DNA of 64,000 bases from Leptidea sinapis (GCF_905404315.1 NC_066311.1:5828001-5892000), one strand, 5' to 3'. Numbered from the stretch's first letter, positions 32,598-43,118 are shown. Made by a program: numbers and translations. Notes: generated by a model not told the origin, from the sequence alone.

Positions 32598-32948
32598 TTT
32601 TTTTTATGGAATAGGAGGACGAACGAGCGTACGGGTCACCTGGTGTTAAGTGATCACCGCCGCCCACATTCCCTTGCAACACCAGAGGAATCACAAGAGC
32701 GTTGCCGGCCTTTAAGGAAGGTGTACGCGCTTTTTTTGAAGGTACCCATGTCGTATCGTCCCGGAAACACTGCACAAGGAAGCTCATTCCACAGCTTCGT
32801 AGTACGAGGAAAGCTCCTTGAAAACCACACTGTGGAGGACCGCCACACATCCAGATGGTGGGGATGATATCCTAACTTGTGGCGTGTCGTGCGAAGGTGG
32901 AATTCGGCGGCAGGAATCAGGTTAAACAGCTCTTCAGAACACTCCCCG
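32598..32948 (-). mobile_element. Family B CR1-like LINE 3' end, best copy
   Basis: The minus-strand translation reads RTTKLWNELPCAVFPGRYDM and then GTFKKSAYTFLKGRQR in an open frame (32654-32848), preceded by a Gln/Arg-rich segment. The right part (32850-32940) covers upstream coding sequence ('ggtgggg-tgatatcctaact'). The A-tailed 3' end lies at 32598-32607 as a T run on the plus strand. Confidence 0.85.
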
Positions 32949-33372
32949 TGATAAAATTTTTATTCAAAATAGGATGTGACATCACTCATTGAAAGTCATA
33001 ATCTACCACCCATTCCAAAAATAATGCCACAGACCTGAGAAGAATGGGAGCAACAAACTCAGCGGGCTTTTTTTTCATCAAAACATATGTTTACAAAGTA
33101 ATATTGTACAATTAAACTTATTTTTTAATAGACTGAGGGCGGTCGCTCCATTTCCAATCTGTGGAATCATTAAGAAAGTCATTAATGTTATAGTAACCTT
33201 TAGCGCACAAACGTTTTTAAACAATTGTTTTGAATATCGTTATACTATTGTTTTCAATACATTCTGGAATCTTGTTGTAAAAGCATATACATCGCCGCAC
33301 AGAAGACATACTAACTCGACTTAGCCGAGTAGTAGGCATAACAAGTTTATGTTTGTTATCAGGTACCAAACA
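32949..33372 (-). mobile_element. Family C 3' end
   Basis: Directly abuts the family B copy. Includes 'gcctgag'-type block 'agactgagggcggtcgctcc', 'gcatatacatcgccgcac' and 'cgacttagccgagtagtagg'. No catalytic sequence. Confidence 0.75.
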
Positions 33373-33602
33373 AATGCACAACAATCAATATATTTCCATC
33401 AAGTTAAAATATAACTAATTCCAAGCTGAGCTAAATGAGCTATTTAGGAATTATACTGAGCAAACCTTACGCTTATATCGCTTCATTTTCCCAAACGTTA
33501 TTGATTAACCTAGTTTTAATCTTTGTTTTCTGACGGAGCCATTGCAACGTGGTGCTTGATTACTTTTACGATTGGTTTCTACATTTTCTGTGATTATTAA
33601 AA

Positions 33603-34118
33603 ACTAGACGTTCCCGCCCGCTTCGCTGGGCAAATTTTAAAAGGAAATAAATTATATTTTATTCAAGTTATTACAAATACAATAAAAAAATAAGAGCTGA
33701 GAGGTACTACAACTGCGCTCGTCACCTTGAGACATAAGATTTTATGTCTCAATATCCGGACGACCGAGCCTTGCTCGGATTTTTAAGAATGTACAAAACT
33801 TGAACAAAAAAAAAAACTAATAGGACTTCTGGATTCGAACCGGGGCCTTCTACTTTCCTTATCACCCAATTTGCCATCTAAGCTATTAGTCTTGTGTATA
33901 TTGGCGAAATTTACCTTTGTATTCTAATGTTATTGCAGCTGTTTCTCATTAAAACACAGATAAAAGCACATTTTTTTAAGTTGAAACCTAGATCTAGATC
34001 GATTTATCGCCCCCAAAATCCCCTGTACACAAAATTTTATGAAAATCGTTGGAGCCATTTCGGAGATTCAGATTATATATATATATATATACAAGAATTG
34101 CTCATTTAAAGATATAAG
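33603..34118 (+). repeat. Composite interspersed repeat with tRNA-like and family A pieces
   Basis: Starts 'ctagacgttcccgcccgctt' and ends with 'gccatttcggagattcag', a (TA)n run (34075-34092) and 'acaagaattgctc'. Inside lies a family A fragment (33690-33760) and a minus-strand tRNA-like pseudogene (33816-33900). Class unresolved; the TA-rich end and lepidopteran-style border suggest a non-autonomous transposon. Confidence 0.45.
33816..33900 (-). pseudogene. tRNA-like sequence
   Basis: Minus-strand ends ACTAATA and TATTAGT pair perfectly over 7 bp like an acceptor stem. An A-box-like 'TAGCTTAGATGG' and a B-box 'GGTTCGAATCC' are present in the right order. The T stem is mismatched and the anticodon arm is not clean, so a functional tRNA is unlikely. 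It is probably the tRNA-derived part of a SINE. Confidence 0.4.
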
Positions 34119-34121
34119 ATT

Positions 34122-34228
34122 TATCCAGTAATTTCATTAGCTACGGTGTCCATCAGATTGAGACAATAATGTACACACATAATCTAGCCGGCATTATGTG
34201 CAAAAGAGCCTCCCCCTGGTAGACCTAT
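34122..34228 (-). repeat. Family A fragment
   Basis: Covers the outer part only: 'ccagtaatttcattagctac', 'cataatctagccggcatta', 'gagcctccccctggta'. Internally deleted compared with 36000-36285. Confidence 0.6.
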
Positions 34229-34239
34229 ATGAATAAGTA

Positions 34240-34740
34240 TAAGAAACCATCAAGATAAGAATCTACTCCCAGCTGAAAGACCAGAAACGGATCTCTAGAC
34301 CCCTGCCGTTGCGGATTACCATGGGTGGTGGTCTCATCACATCCCATTATCTATGTAGAATCTTTGTACCGGACAATAACTGTTCGAGGCGCAGGCATAG
34401 ATTTTTCGCGAGTTGGAGACATCGTACTGTGGCTCGCACCAACTCACCTATACCGAGGTCTCTCTCTGCTCTCAACGCTCATCTCGAAGGCAACCCTGCT
34501 TGTGATTTGTTTGCGGATATATGGCAGACGATTTTAACAGAACACTTGCGTTTATGTGAGAGGAATGGATGAACGGTATTTGGATGTTTATTAATTGTTA
34601 GTTATTTACAGTAAACTTTGCATTTATGAACTATTATTTGTGTATTCTGTTTAGTTTGTTTATTTGTAATTAATAACTTACTTTAATATTGTAATTGGCT
34701 TACGTCGTTTTATTAAAGTATAAATAAATAAATATATAAA
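34240..34740 (+). mobile_element. Non-LTR retrotransposon 3' end with A/T-rich tail
   Basis: The frame at 34309-34572 includes HRTVARTNSPIPRSLSALNA and then ACDLFADIWQTIL near its end, matching the ending common to jockey/CR1-type LINE proteins (R-N-S-P--R ... DLF). A 3' UTR runs to 'ataaataaataaatata' at 34720-34737. 5'-truncated. Confidence 0.75.
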
Positions 34741-34747
34741 ACCTTGG

Positions 34748-35092
34748 GTAGTAGTCCGTCTCGTCCCTTATTTTCATTATAAAAATACACACATGGGTGG
34801 CGCTGAGCAGGTCATGTGGCGAGATTCATGGACAAAAGATGGACAGTTGAAACGACAATTTAGGAAGGACTATCTGGCAAAAGAAAAAGAGGCCGCCCAA
34901 GAAACAGATGGGTTGATGAAATAATAAAAAGACAGGAAAAGAATGGAGAGGAAAAGCACAAAAGAGGAATGGAGGAAGCTGGAGGAGTAGGGGTTCCAAT
35001 CACATAACTAATATATTATACGCGTAGTCTTAAGATAATATTATATATTTGAAGATTGGTGGAACTATTAAAGGCTTATTATTATTATTATG
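34748..35092 (+). mobile_element. RTE-like LINE C-terminus and 3' tail
   Basis: After a family A edge (34748-34785), plus-strand frames read LSGKRKRGRPRNRWVDEIIK (34866-34930), the basic 'GRP--RW-D-I' motif at the end of many RTE/jockey-like polymerases. An A/T 3' UTR follows with a (TTA)n tail (35080-35092). Frameshifted. Confidence 0.7.
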
Positions 35093-35925
35093 AGGTCCTG
35101 GGTTCGAATCCCGGTAGGTGAAATCATTTATATGATGAATATGGATGTTTGTTTCCGATTCATGGGTGTTTATATGTATTTATGTATGTTCAAGTAAGTT
35201 TATTGTATTGAATATAATTATCGTTGTCTTGTACCCATGGAGCTTTGCACTCCTTTATGAACAGGCAGAAGGTGTCTAATAAGGCTCGTTTGGCTGTGCA
35301 TGAGGGGGTGTTTGTTCCAACACTCATGTACGGAAGTGAAAGTTGGGTATGGCAGAAGAAACATGAAAGCAGAATAAATGCAGTTGAGATGAGAGCGTTG
35401 AGAAGTATGATAGGAGTTAAACTGAGTGACAGGATAAGAAATAGTGAGATAAGGAAACGTTGTGGTCTGAAAGAAGATGTTGTGACAAAAATTGAGAAAT
35501 GTATGCTGAGATGGTTTGGACATGTCGAGAGAATGAATGAAGAACGATTGACGAAGAAAGTGTATAAGGCCAGTGTGAATGAAAGTGTTGGAAGTATTAG
35601 ACCAAGGCGGACGTTTCATATTGTAAGATGTCCCTGATTTGATCAAGATCAAATCAGGGACATCTTGGAAAAAGGCCAGGTCAAGAGCACCCTAAACGGG
35701 AGAGCATGTATGATAGGAATAATGAAAGTGGACGAAACGAAACAAGTATGTAAGGATCGTAGCAACTGGAAAGAAGTGGTCTCTGCCTACCCCTTAGCGA
35801 AAGAGGCGTGATTTTATGTATGTATGTATGTATCCATAGTACAGGCTATGCCTAGTTTGGGGCAAGATAATCTATGTGATAATAAGACAAACAGTGTGTC
35901 AATATTATTATTATTATATATAAAA
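35093..35925 (+). repeat. Family H tRNA-derived SINE, split by a LINE insertion
   Basis: The head at 35097-35125 has a B box, 'GGTTCGAATCCCGG', then 'tgaaatcatttatatgatga', and runs to 'gtcttgtacccat' at 35238. The body resumes at 35834 ('ccatagtacaggctatgcc') and ends in (ATT)n at 35905-35925. The uninterrupted copy is at 46205-46430. Confidence 0.75.
35239..35833 (+). mobile_element. LINE 3' fragment nested in SINE H
   Basis: Open for much of its length: KARLAVHEGVFVPTLMYGSE, SRINAVEMRALRSMIGVKLS, CGLKEDVVTKIEKCMLRWFG, HVERMNEERL, the conserved C-terminal region of an RTE/craton-like non-LTR polymerase. After a 42-bp palindrome (35625-35666) the frame resumes as QIRDILEKGQVKSTL and RSNWKEVVSAYPLAKEA, then a stop. 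It ends in (TGTA)n (35816-35833). A CCAT duplication flanks it at 35235-35238 and 35834-35837. The RT core is lost by 5' truncation. Confidence 0.85.
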
Positions 35926-35971
35926 AACACCATAATCATCAAAACCGTTAAACTGGTTTTTCAGTGTTTTC

Positions 35972-36285
35972 TCTTTTTTTTTTTATGAAAATAAGGGACA
36001 AGACAAGCAGGACCTTCAGCTGATGGTAATTGATACGCCCTGCCCATTACAATGCAGTGCCGCTCAGGATTCTTGAAACCCCCAAAAATTCTGAGCGGCA
36101 CTACAACTGCGCTCGTCACCTTGAGACAAGATGTTAAGTCTCATTTGCCCAGTAATTTCACTAGCTACGGCGCCCTTCAGACCGAAACACAGTAATGCTT
36201 ACACATTACTGCTTCACGGCAGAAATAGGCGCCGTTGTGGTGCCTTGTGGCCGTGGCTGCCCAAGGAGCCTCCCACTGGTATTAT
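35972..36285 (-). repeat. Family A repeat, full-length copy
   Basis: Good reference copy. T run at 35972-35984, then all landmarks to 'gagcctcccactggt' (36269-36283). Three internal stem-forming pairs are intact: GTGCCGCTCAG/CTGAGCGGCAC (36057-36099), a short GAGACA/GTCTC pair (36122-36142), and AGTAATG/CATTACT (about 36190-36208). Confidence 0.8.
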
Positions 36286-36289
36286 CTCA

Positions 36290-37072
36290 TTCAAGGCTAT
36301 TAAAAGCCTGTAAATATATTTAAAAGCACCAGTCCAAATTATATTAAAATTAATGAGTTAAATTAAATCATCACTAATAAATGTGTTACCCAATTAAAGT
36401 GAATGCTACAGTAGCCTGGAATATTTAATATTTAAATGGCAGGTTACTGGGGCGGGCGTCAACATAACGCTTAAACTTTTGAAATTGCACGCTGAAAAGG
36501 TGTTTTCATTTTAAAAATGCTAAATACTGTGAAGAATGATTTGATGCTTGAATGCTTGAGCTTCCTGACCATTCATTCGATTCAATTATAAATACTTACA
36601 AATTATCCGTAAAAAATATTGCCCGCAGAAATGAAATCGATATTTTATGTTCAGTATTTCACTATCGCTTCTGTAGCGTAGGCCTCTCCTAAATCTTTCC
36701 TATGACGTCCGCATCCAATGGGATCCACATTTGTTGTTGAAGATGTCTCTCCATCTCTTACGTGGTCTCCCTTTTTCCTCTCGTGGTACCCGCTCTGTTC
36801 AGGGCTTCCTTCATCTATCATTGTCCATTCTACAAATATGGGACGCCCTTTACTGCTATTTCTAAGTTTTAATGAAATTGTAGTAAACTATTTTAATAAC
36901 CAGCTATTAAATTAATTTAAAATCATATATTTAGTTCAAACTAGATTAAGATGTTAAAAATTATTGGAGTAGAAAAATAAAGACAATTTTTATTTATTTA
37001 TTTTATTTTTATCTTTCTATCAGATTTACTCAATTTCGTACTATTAAAAGCCTTCTTAACCTACACAAATCT
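36290..37072. other. Non-coding DNA
   Basis: 36690-36840 is GC-richer and pyrimidine-rich, with a short plus frame (36718-36915) lacking recognisable domains. It may be part of an old retroelement on the minus strand. The remainder is unremarkable. Confidence 0.35.
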
Positions 37073-37074
37073 TA

Positions 37075-37262
37075 ACTACACGACTCGAACCTGCAACCTC
37101 TAGCATTCCGTGTGAGCGCTCTTTCACTGAGCCAACCGTTCGAGTGACGTACCGCTCAAAAATTTTGATATGTCTTGTTCAACTCTCAGGTTGTGGCTTG
37201 ATCTAATTCATGTGATCAGAATTCTTGGTATTTTCAAGAATCCTGAGTGGCACTACGCACCA
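37075..37262 (-). repeat. Family D arm joined to a family A end
   Basis: The minus-strand tRNA-like unit (about 37080-37143) shows T arm 'gactcgaacctgc', anticodon loop from 'gcattccgtgtgagc', D arm 'gagccaaccgttcgag', then 'gttcaactctcaggttgtgg'. The centre of family D is replaced by family A-like 'ttcaagaatcctgagtggca' at 37232. Confidence 0.6.
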
Positions 37263-37345
37263 CGGGTTTAACGTATTGCACCATTGCAAGTTTTTTTTGT
37301 AATTATTGCAGCTATAATAAACGTTTAAATTTTAATTTATTAATA

Positions 37346-37720
37346 TCTATATATATATATATATATATAAATGAATTGCTGTTCGTAAGTCTCGCTAAAA
37401 CTCGAGAACGGCTGGACCGATTTGGCTAATTTTGGTCTTGAATTATTTGTGGAAGTACAGGGAAGGTTTAAAAGGTGAATAAATAGGAAAATGCTCGGAA
37501 CTAAATAAAAACAACATATTTGTTTTTCCATTGATGCGTACCCCGTCGAATTTATTGACGCAATGGTTTGACAGTTATGCTGTGAAACAATTTCATTACA
37601 ACAACAGGGTGCATTTTTACGAATCAATTCTTGATGTTATGATATATTATTGACAAATTCATAAAAAAAAAACATTAATTCATTTATTATATACAGAACA
37701 ACGTCTGTCGGGTCAGCTAG
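37346..37720 (+). mobile_element. Family G Helitron-like element
   Basis: A|TC at 37345-37347 followed by a (TA)n run, and CTAG|T at 37717-37721. The body matches 15258-15586 at both ends but carries a different middle (37540-37640, 'ggtttgacagttatgctgtg'), so it is a variant or chimeric copy. Confidence 0.65.
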
Positions 37721-37724
37721 TTTA

Positions 37725-38815
37725 TAATAAATTAATTATAAAAATAAAAATTATAAACATCATAGTAGTGTTATATACTATATTTTATAGGTTTACCTTT
37801 AGTTAAACCATTATATGTATTTGTATGTCGTGGTCGCAGTCCGTGCTGCGAAACACGGTGCCCACTGAAAAGCAGTGTCGATTGTCGAGCCTCAGACGGT
37901 TCGACGTATACTGAGTGGGCCTCCGATTGGCTACACTAAAGTGACTGCACTGCTCCTCAATGTCATTGTTTTCATATTTCTCTTTATATTCCACTAGGTC
38001 TATTAATTATTCTTACACATAATATTGTAATTACTTATTTTGTTAAAGGTTCCTTTTTTAATTATAATAATAAATTCTTTATTGTCATAAAAATCATTAC
38101 AAATATAAAATAAACAATTAGGATACGCGATGAAACAAAAGGCAAAAGGAAAAGGCTCAGCTTCACTTGACATGGAATCATGAATTTATGTTTCCATGTA
38201 GCGCTGTTTTTCAGCCATCCCCTCCCGCCCGAAGGTGTTGAGCGGGAGTGGATGTATTGTGGCTCCCAGATTACCTACTTAAGCTATCTTTTTTTTTTTA
38301 TGAAATGTAAATTATTACATTTCATAAAAAAAAAGATTAAGAAAGAAAAAGAAATATTCTGATTACCCTTGCAAGTGTATGTAAGTGTGTGTGTGTAAAT
38401 GTGTGTGTGTTTTTATGTTATAAATTTTGTCCTATATCCTGGATTGTAATTATGTGCTGCTAAAGTTTATTATTATTATCTATTGTCAAATCTTAAATGA
38501 TATTACGCGATAAAGTCAAACTTTACCTATCTTACATGTTCTCATAAAAGTATAGTTAGAGAATGGATTGAAAGCAGCATCAGTAAGTTTTCCTTTGCTA
38601 GTAAAAAGAACGATAGTTCCGTGAACAGAATAACTTTGGAAGATCAAATACCAGTTTAAAACTTAAGGAAAATGTTATGGATCTTTTAAATTACTTTTGG
38701 AACGAATCAAGCGTAAGTTGAGATAAAAACTAAATGGAGAGTCAATCGATTTAGACTTTATGACCGCATTAATTCGCTCAGTACTTCGAACTATATTATC
38801 TATCATTTAGAAAAG
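37725..38815. other. Non-coding DNA with a perfect A/T hairpin
   Basis: 37810-37990 is a GC-richer patch without a sustained frame. 38190-38280 contains a pyrimidine-rich segment ending before a hairpin at about 38289-38335 (arms 'tttttttttatgaaatgtaa' and its complement). A (GT)n-like stretch occurs at 38380-38415. No gene. Confidence 0.4.
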
Positions 38816-38816
38816 A

Positions 38817-39595
38817 AAGAAAGTCAAATAAACTTTATTCAATTAGGCTTAAACTAAGCGATTTTGCAAAATATATTTTTAAATTACTGAAGTAACCATA
38901 TTATATTCGTTAAAAGTTAAGCTCGTGAGAAGAACATACAAGAGACTCAACGGCCATTCTTTTCAATCAAATAGAGATATTTACAATGGCTGTAATATAC
39001 ATAAGAATTTATTATTCTATATCTGTTTATTTAAAAGTAAAAAAAAAATATACTAGAACAATGAACCTAAAACTAAAAACCTTAAAAAATATAATGTAAT
39101 TACTAAAATATATTATTAAAAGGAATCCCTTTAGGCAAGTTTCCAAAGATACTGATTCTCTGTCCGAAGTCACTACCAGCTCTTTGGTCTTCTGTGATGT
39201 TGAAACAAAATTGTTTGTAAGGTACTTAATCCTACATAATATAGAGTCGTGTTTAAATAATCCAAATTATTTCATAAAAAGTAATAAATAACTAACTGTA
39301 ATATAAGTTATCGTATATTGGATCCATCAACCTTAATAGCTTGAACTCATTGTTAGTGTAAGGATGCTTCGTGAACATGATGGTCGTGATTACTGTCACA
39401 ATTAGTAATTGCATCCAACTAATAAACTGATTTAATAACTATAACAGGTCGACCTGGCACCACAAGCAGCACCCGTTCACGAGTTGACGCATGGACTAAC
39501 AATCGTTCCCTTCGCACTTATTTGAGGGAAGGAGACGACCCGGCACATGACGCTGCCGCAAGCAATGCCATTCAGCATACGAACCAAGCAAACAA
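38817..39595 (-). repeat. Family E repeat, longest copy
   Basis: Begins 'aaagtcaaataaactttatt', contains 'aacatacaagagactcaacg' and 'ttatcgtatattggatccat', and then 'ggtcgacctggcaccacaag' (39448) and 'gttgacgcatggactaac' (39484). A middle insertion (39010-39200) is absent from other copies. Minus-strand frames are short and unassigned. Confidence 0.6.
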
Positions 39596-39965
39596 AAAGA
39601 ACAAGAGTCTGATTTATAAATAATAGGGGAAAACAGGCAAGAGGCTCACGTGATGAGGTAACCACCCTGATTATTATTAACAGGTGGCAAGAGATGCGAT
39701 GTCGGTCTTCATAGTGGGAGTATACTTTATTCTCGAAGGTCCCTAAGTCGGATCGAGTTGGGAAAATAACAGCCGGCAATTGATTCCACATAGTGGCTGC
39801 CAGTGAATGACAGACGTCAACAGGATGCGTGTGGAATTTTTGCATTTTGACATAATATCCGGTGGTGGAACTTGGCTGGTGGTATGAGCCCGAACAGCTC
39901 TGAGCACTCTCCGTGATGAATGCGGTAGAAGATGCAGAGAGAACGCAAATATCAACGCAACACCA
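39596..39965 (-). mobile_element. CR1-like LINE 3' end, second lineage
   Basis: Minus frames: HTHPVDVCHSLAATMWNQLP, AVIFPTRSDLGTFENKVYSH. This is the same C-terminal layout as family B (W-N-[EQ]-LP-x-VFP-R-D-GTF) but clearly different at nucleotide level. The copy at 59395-59880 belongs to this lineage. 3' UTR lies at 39600-39680. Confidence 0.8.
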
Positions 39966-39969
39966 AAGA

Positions 39970-40835
39970 ATTAAGCCGATTGGTGATGACTTTATCGTTG
40001 ATTTGATGGCAATACTTTAAATATAATATAATTTACAGTCAGTTATTGATATTTGATATCATTTTAAATTTTCAGTTTAGGGCATGTAATAGTTTATAAA
40101 TTTATTTAATTTAAAAAAAAAGTTTATAGTTGGGAGTGAGCTGTGATTAATTAGCTATTAGCTGATTAGAAATATAATTAGTTTTGATATCGATATGTTA
40201 TATATTCTAACATATACGGCGCCTTTTTCTGCCAGAGGTTTTGGCTTTTTCAAGAATTCTGAGTGGCGGTGCATAGTAATAGGCAGGGAGTATCAATTAC
40301 CATCAGCTAAGGGACGTGTTCTTTTAATTTCTTTATGCGCTTTATTATAACCTTTTATTGATATACAGTAACGTTGAGTTTTCGGTTTCTTTTTTTCATA
40401 ATAGAATGGGTATTTACTAATAAAATAAAATAATATGAATATGTAAAAAAATTACAGGCTAATAAGTTTGTCTGCTTGAAGTAAGAACTCTAGATGGGCA
40501 TGGTAGAGTAGCACAAAAAGCTACTATAAAGATCTTTACAAGATCTTACAGAAAGCTGTTTATATGTCTGTGGTTTAATAATTAAGTATTTTAACTATAT
40601 TTTGTCGATAGTCTCGCCTCGGATATTTTGACACTGTGTTTAAATGTAAAAATCATTCAGTTCTCTTCTGATCCGATATTCATTTGTTTTATTTTTATTT
40701 TTCTTTTAAATACCTGTGTCGAGTACCAAAACTCTAGCCAATTAATTAGTGATTAAATTTTTATTATATTCAACATTTGTTCTTGTTCAGAAAACAATAT
40801 TTTTCCAACTATTACTTATTATACAACTTATTTTG
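39970..40835. other. Non-coding DNA with a family A fragment
   Basis: 40212-40318 is a diverged family A piece, in plus orientation ('tcaagaattctgagtggcgg', 'agggagtatcaattaccatc'). The rest is AT-rich without recognisable features. Confidence 0.45.
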
Positions 40836-40837
40836 AA

Positions 40838-40980
40838 GATACTTAAGTAGCTTTTAGACACCTTAAATGCAAATTTCTGTCACCGTTATTTTTATGGAAT
40901 GACGTGTTCTCCTATAATTAGATGTAAGTTAATATGTACAGCTGTTGGAGATCCATACAAATAAATAAATAAATAAAACG
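40838..40980 (+). mobile_element. Non-LTR retrotransposon 3' UTR with (TAAA)n tail
   Basis: 'gctgttggagatccatacaa' followed by ATAAATAAATAAATAAAA at 40961-40978, the same style of tail as 7301-7319 and 49945-49960. Only about 140 bp; coding sequence absent. Lies 180 bp upstream of the kekkon exon, within its 5' intron. Confidence 0.6.
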
Positions 40981-41137
40981 CAAAACCACCTATTTAATAA
41001 AAAAGTAAACTTTACATTTTTCTGTTTATCTTTACGATGATTATTGTTATATATAGTTTTTTAATAAAAATCCATTTTAGTTTATACCAAAATATGCTTC
41101 ACGATAAGCATAACTGTTTAATAGCATTATAATAAAG

Positions 41138-41160
41138 CTGTCTTTCTCTATTTGTTACAG
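41138..41160 (+). promoter_or_regulatory. 3' splice site before the kekkon coding exon
   Basis: A pyrimidine-rich tract, 'ctgtctttctctatttgttac', ends in CAG at 41158-41160. It implies at least one upstream non-coding exon, not identified in the window. Alternatively transcription could start near here, but no TATA/initiator pair was found. Confidence 0.7.
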
Positions 41161-41234
41161 AATCCATATGCGACTACAAAATAAGAATCACCAGGAATGC
41201 AACAAGGCAAAGAAATGACAAACCTTAAAGCAAA
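41161..41234 (+). other. 5' UTR segment of the kekkon gene with two upstream ORFs
   Basis: Two upstream ATGs out of frame with the receptor occur here. One at 41168 opens 16 codons and stops at 41216-41218. One at 41197 opens 23 codons overlapping the main start and stopping at 41266-41268. The main ATG (41235) has a stronger context, AAAATGG. This suggests possible translational damping, which is inference only. Confidence 0.6.
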
Positions 41235-42669
41235 ATGGCTGATACAATATGTTGGGAAATATGGCTGAAGTTATCAATTATATCCATCACTATATCAATG
41301 ACAGTAACAGACTTCACAACCGAATGCCAACGACCATGTGACTGCCGATGGCAATCCGGTAATAAAGCAGCCATTTGTTCAAACTCCAGCCTTAAAGTAG
41401 TACCAGCCAATTTGAGTAGTGATATACAAATCTTAGATCTCTCAAATAACAACCTTAAAGAACTCCATCAAGAAGCTTTCAAAAGAGTCGGTTTGAGCAA
41501 TTTAAAGAAACTTTTCTTAAAAGATTGTAACCTAGAAGTAGTGCACAAAGCGGCATTCACCACATTAGCAATTATGATTGAAATTGATCTTTCGAAGAAT
41601 CGAATACGTTATCTTCATCCCGATACATTCAAAGGCACAGAGAAACTCCGACTTATAAACTTAAGCAATAACTTCATCGATAAGTTGGAGGACGGACAAT
41701 TTAGAAACTTAAAGTTCCTCCAGAAAGTTGAGGTGAGCAATAATAGGATTGCTCGTATTGGAACTAAGGCATTTGTCAACTTACCACAGTTGAAGATACT
41801 TAGAATTGATGGAAACAACTTAAGCCATATGAAACCAGAAACTTTGATGACATTAAGGAATTTATCAGGCTTAGACCTCCACAATAATCCTTGGCGTTGC
41901 GATTGTAATTTACAAACATTTAGGGATTGGGTGATAAGTCATAATTTATACACTCCGCCAACGTCATGTGCCGAGCCAGCATCAGTTCGATCAAAACTTT
42001 GGAATGAATTAGACTCTACTAACTTCGCCTGTAGGCCTACAATATTAGAGCCTCTCCCAGATTCAACGTTTATGAGTTATGATGAAAACGTGACTATGGT
42101 TTGCAAAGTTGTCGGCAATCCGACTCCTGAAGTCACATGGAAGTTTAACGGCAAAACTATTGAGCTAAGATCTTTTGGAGAAATACGATATGTTGTAACT
42201 GAAAATACCTTAGATCTTATACGATGGGTGAATTTAACTATACTCAACGCAAGATATAGTGATAAAGGTAATTACACGTGTGTTGCTGAAAACCCTGGCG
42301 GTACAGATGAAAAGACATTATCTTTGATACTATCTAAATATAGTGGCGCAGGTACTATTGCTGGATTGGACATTGATTCATTTGCAATTGTCATTGGATT
42401 TTTGGTAGCTGTATTAATTATCTTTGGTGTAATTCTATCTGTTTATCATTTTTCGATTCAAAATAATGAATTAAAAAGACTGATTAAAACCGAAACACGG
42501 TCGTCCAACGGTGAAGCACTTATTGAAGGATCCGTCACTTCTGAGCCAGAGAAAATAGTTAAAAATGAAACGGCAACAATGAAGATGTCCAAAAAATACG
42601 ATAGTACATCCCAGACAACAGAAATGTTGGAACTCAATAAGAATCTTCTTGAAAATGAAACTATATTGG
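41235..42669 (+). CDS. Kekkon-family LRR-Ig transmembrane receptor, first coding exon
   Basis: Encodes residues 1-478 plus the first base of codon 479. A hydrophobic signal segment spans about residues 8-25. The LRR N-cap cysteines are C31, C35, C37 and C48. Seven leucine-rich repeats run from about 64 to 216 in 24-residue steps. The LRR C-cap (NPWRCDC...) uses C222, C224, C245 and C266. One C2-type Ig domain (about 269-365) has C290, W302 and C349 in the D-x-G-x-Y-x-C context. A transmembrane helix lies at about 383-404. N-glycosylation sequons include N285, N333 and N346. This order is diagnostic of the insect Kekkon family; relatives in Drosophila modulate EGFR, BMP or neurotrophin signalling. 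Which paralogue (kek1-6) is not settled. Without splicing the frame ends at 42672-42674; the donor at 42670 (TTGG|GTTAGT) bypasses that stop. Confidence 0.95.
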
Positions 42670-42674
42670 GTTAG

Positions 42675-43118
42675 TATCATATTATTTTTATTTTATCTAA
42701 ACTAAACTACTTAAAAACTATAAAATTCGTTCGTAAATGCATTTTAAGGTGATAAATATATACTAGAAATCACAGATGAAAAAGATCTTCTAAGATAACA
42801 AGCAAAAATAAACAGGGATTAAAATGTACAGGAAAATTCCGTTCCCTAATTTTAGTTCCTTAACAGCAAATAAAGAGCAAATTCTTCATAGCTGAGATAA
42901 TATCAGTTAATAGCTAATGCAATTTTGTCTCCTTTCATCAAACATTTTCTTGGGTAAATTTTTCCCCGTTATTTTATAGCAGCTAAATGACACCGCGTAG
43001 AGTTTTGAGTAAACTAGTTTAATCATAATCTTTTCTTCAGAAAATGCTCTAAGAAATGTATATTTTTTTAAACTTTGATCTTGCAATTTTTCTGGTCTTA
43101 TTTATAATATTTAAATTC
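42675..43118. other. Intronic DNA, no repeat recognised
   Basis: First 440 bp of the kekkon intron, AT-rich. No second copy in the window, so possibly single-copy. Confidence 0.35.

Noticed and set aside
35218..35652. 144-codon minus-strand frame
   Set aside because: Antisense of the LINE at 35239-35833; the plus frame carries conserved polymerase C-terminal motifs and the minus one does not.
41615..41884. 89-codon minus-strand frame inside the kekkon exon
   Set aside because: It is antisense shadow of the LRR-coding sequence; the plus frame has full domain support.
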